The position numbers were made by a program, and so were the translations under genes. Under the pieces are notes generated by a model. It was not told where the DNA came from, did no database searches, and worked only from the letters and a program-made list of their open reading frames with translations. 64,000 nt of DNA from Pseudomonas kilonensis (lineage in GTDB: Bacteria; Pseudomonadota; Gammaproteobacteria; Pseudomonadales; Pseudomonadaceae), in contig NZ_LHVH01000018.1 of NCBI RefSeq assembly GCF_001269885.1, forward strand, positions 62,001 to 126,000. Reading direction: 5' to 3'. Of the stretch, positions 63,434 to 64,000 are shown piece after piece. How positions within the stretch are numbered: position 1 is the first letter of the stretch; each line of letters opens with the position of its first letter.

Positions 63434-63630
63434 TTTATTGACCTTCTGAAAAAGGATCGCAAGTCCGGTCGATGTCTGTGGTTGCAAATTGAAACCTGAT
63501 CGGGTGACAATCCAGTCAGGTTTTTAATTGAAACCAGTTTAGCGCCAAGGAGGCGTGCATGACAGCAGATGCCGACTGTTTCACCCAGCAGCCTTCGGGA
63601 AATCACCCTGGTGGGGGCACGTGCTCCCGC

Positions 63631-63726
63631 GTAGGAGCTGTCGAGCGAAGCGAGGCTGCGATCTTTCCCCAGGCACATGAATCCCAAGGGAAAGATCAAA
63701 AGATCGCAGCCTTCGGCAGCTCCTGC
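63631..63726. repeat. Paired inverted repeat of the GTAGGAGCTG type
   Basis: GTAGGAGCTG...GGCTGCGATCTTTCC (63631-63668) faces GGGAAAGAT...GATCGCAGCC...CAGCTCCTGC (63688-63726). This is a second REP family common in Pseudomonas, here as a back-to-back pair (REPIN). It lies between the HxlR gene and the MFS start and could affect their promoters. Confidence 0.8.
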
Positions 63727-63744
63727 AGGGGGGCAACGGGTTCT

Positions 63745-64000
63745 TTGAATGAACAGCATTACCCAGGGCTTTCGCCGGCGCTCACACTACTGTTTTCCGT
63801 GACCTGTGCATTGGCCGTCGCCAATGTCTACTTTGCCCAGCCCTTGCTCGCCTCAATGGCCGAAAGCCTGGGCGTTGCTTCAGGATTGATCGGGGTGGTG
63901 GTCACGGCCACTCAGGTGGGGTACGCGCTGGGGTTGCTGTTCATCGTCCCGTTGGGGGACAAGGTCAACCGTAAACGGCTGGTTTTCGCGCAATTGGTGT
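63745..64000 (+). CDS. MFS transporter, cut by the right edge
   Basis: About 85 residues are visible: NEQHYPGLSPALTLLFSVTC, then membrane segments with ANVYFAQPLLASMAESLGV and the MFS loop PLGDKVNRKRLVF. The best start is TTG 63745; the frame is open further upstream but only through the repeat at 63631-63726. The nearby ATG at 63749 is out of frame and stops early. The gene is divergent from the HxlR regulator, its likely controller. Substrate unknown. Confidence 0.8.
   Translation, partial: MNEQHYPGLSPALTLLFSVTCALAVANVYFAQPLLASMAESLGVASGLIGVVVTATQVGYALGLLFIVPLGDKVNRKRLVFAQLV

Noticed and set aside
1..64000. CRISPR arrays, tRNA or rRNA genes, insertion sequences, prophage
   Set aside because: No regular direct-repeat arrays, cloverleaf sequences, transposase or phage structural genes were seen; the repeated elements are REP-type and non-coding.

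Overview
The window looks like chromosomal DNA of a Pseudomonas, most likely of the P. fluorescens group. The grounds are many REP-type palindromes built on GTGGGAGCGAGC / GCTCGCTCCCAC, the set of gene families (Kup, RimK-like ligase, Bcr-type efflux, HBM chemoreceptor, HD-GYP regulator, hybrid kinases), and A-rich AAnAANAA sites of the Crc/Hfq type in front of catabolic genes. No tRNA, rRNA, insertion sequence, prophage or CRISPR array was seen. Both ends cut a gene: a Gfo/Idh/MocA dehydrogenase at the left and an MFS transporter at the right.

Layout. 0-3 kb: a sigma-54 activator, divergent from the dehydrogenase, with a clear -24/-12 promoter and palindromic upstream sites between them. 3-9 kb: potassium (kup) and CorA-like transporters and a divergent RimK-like ligase / acetyltransferase-peptidase pair. 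9-15.5 kb: an orphan periplasmic binding protein, YciI and VOC proteins, an OPT transporter, an 858-bp composite inverted repeat and an alpha/beta hydrolase. 15.6-42.2 kb: a catabolic island. 43-47.4 kb: a second copy of the binding protein, overlapping a GGDEF-EAL gene. 47.5-57 kb: a stand-alone anthranilate synthase pair with a LuxR relic, Bcr and EamA transporters, AraC and LysR regulators, an NmrA-like reductase and small envelope proteins. 57-63 kb: an HD-GYP response regulator and a 1474-residue hybrid kinase. 63-64 kb: an HxlR regulator divergent from the truncated MFS gene.

The catabolic island is the most coherent part. It holds two flavin monooxygenases, an extradiol-type VOC protein, a small Rieske protein, a VanA/VanB-like oxygenase and reductase, cupin, FAH, epimerase and cyclase-family enzymes, an ornithine cyclodeaminase homologue, a DapA-like lyase, an aldehyde dehydrogenase, an MFS pump, and an envelope module (DUF1302, DUF1329, YCF48-like, RND/MMPL). 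A 25-base motif with an internal ATC-N9-GAT box (the NodD/NahR type of LysR site) occurs four times: before the extradiol gene, before each flavin monooxygenase, and between the hydrolase and the chemoreceptor. The adjacent NodD/NahR-like LysR gene at 17.8-18.7 kb is the natural candidate regulator. Together these suggest one regulon for sensing, swimming towards, taking up and degrading a probably aromatic, possibly methoxylated and hydrophobic plant compound. The substrate cannot be named from sequence.

The two near-identical binding proteins flank the island. The right-hand one is fused operonically to a membrane c-di-GMP enzyme whose periplasmic region is helical, which suggests a TorT/TorS-like or LuxP/LuxQ-like sensor wired to c-di-GMP. 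The left-hand copy has lost, or never had, its partner.
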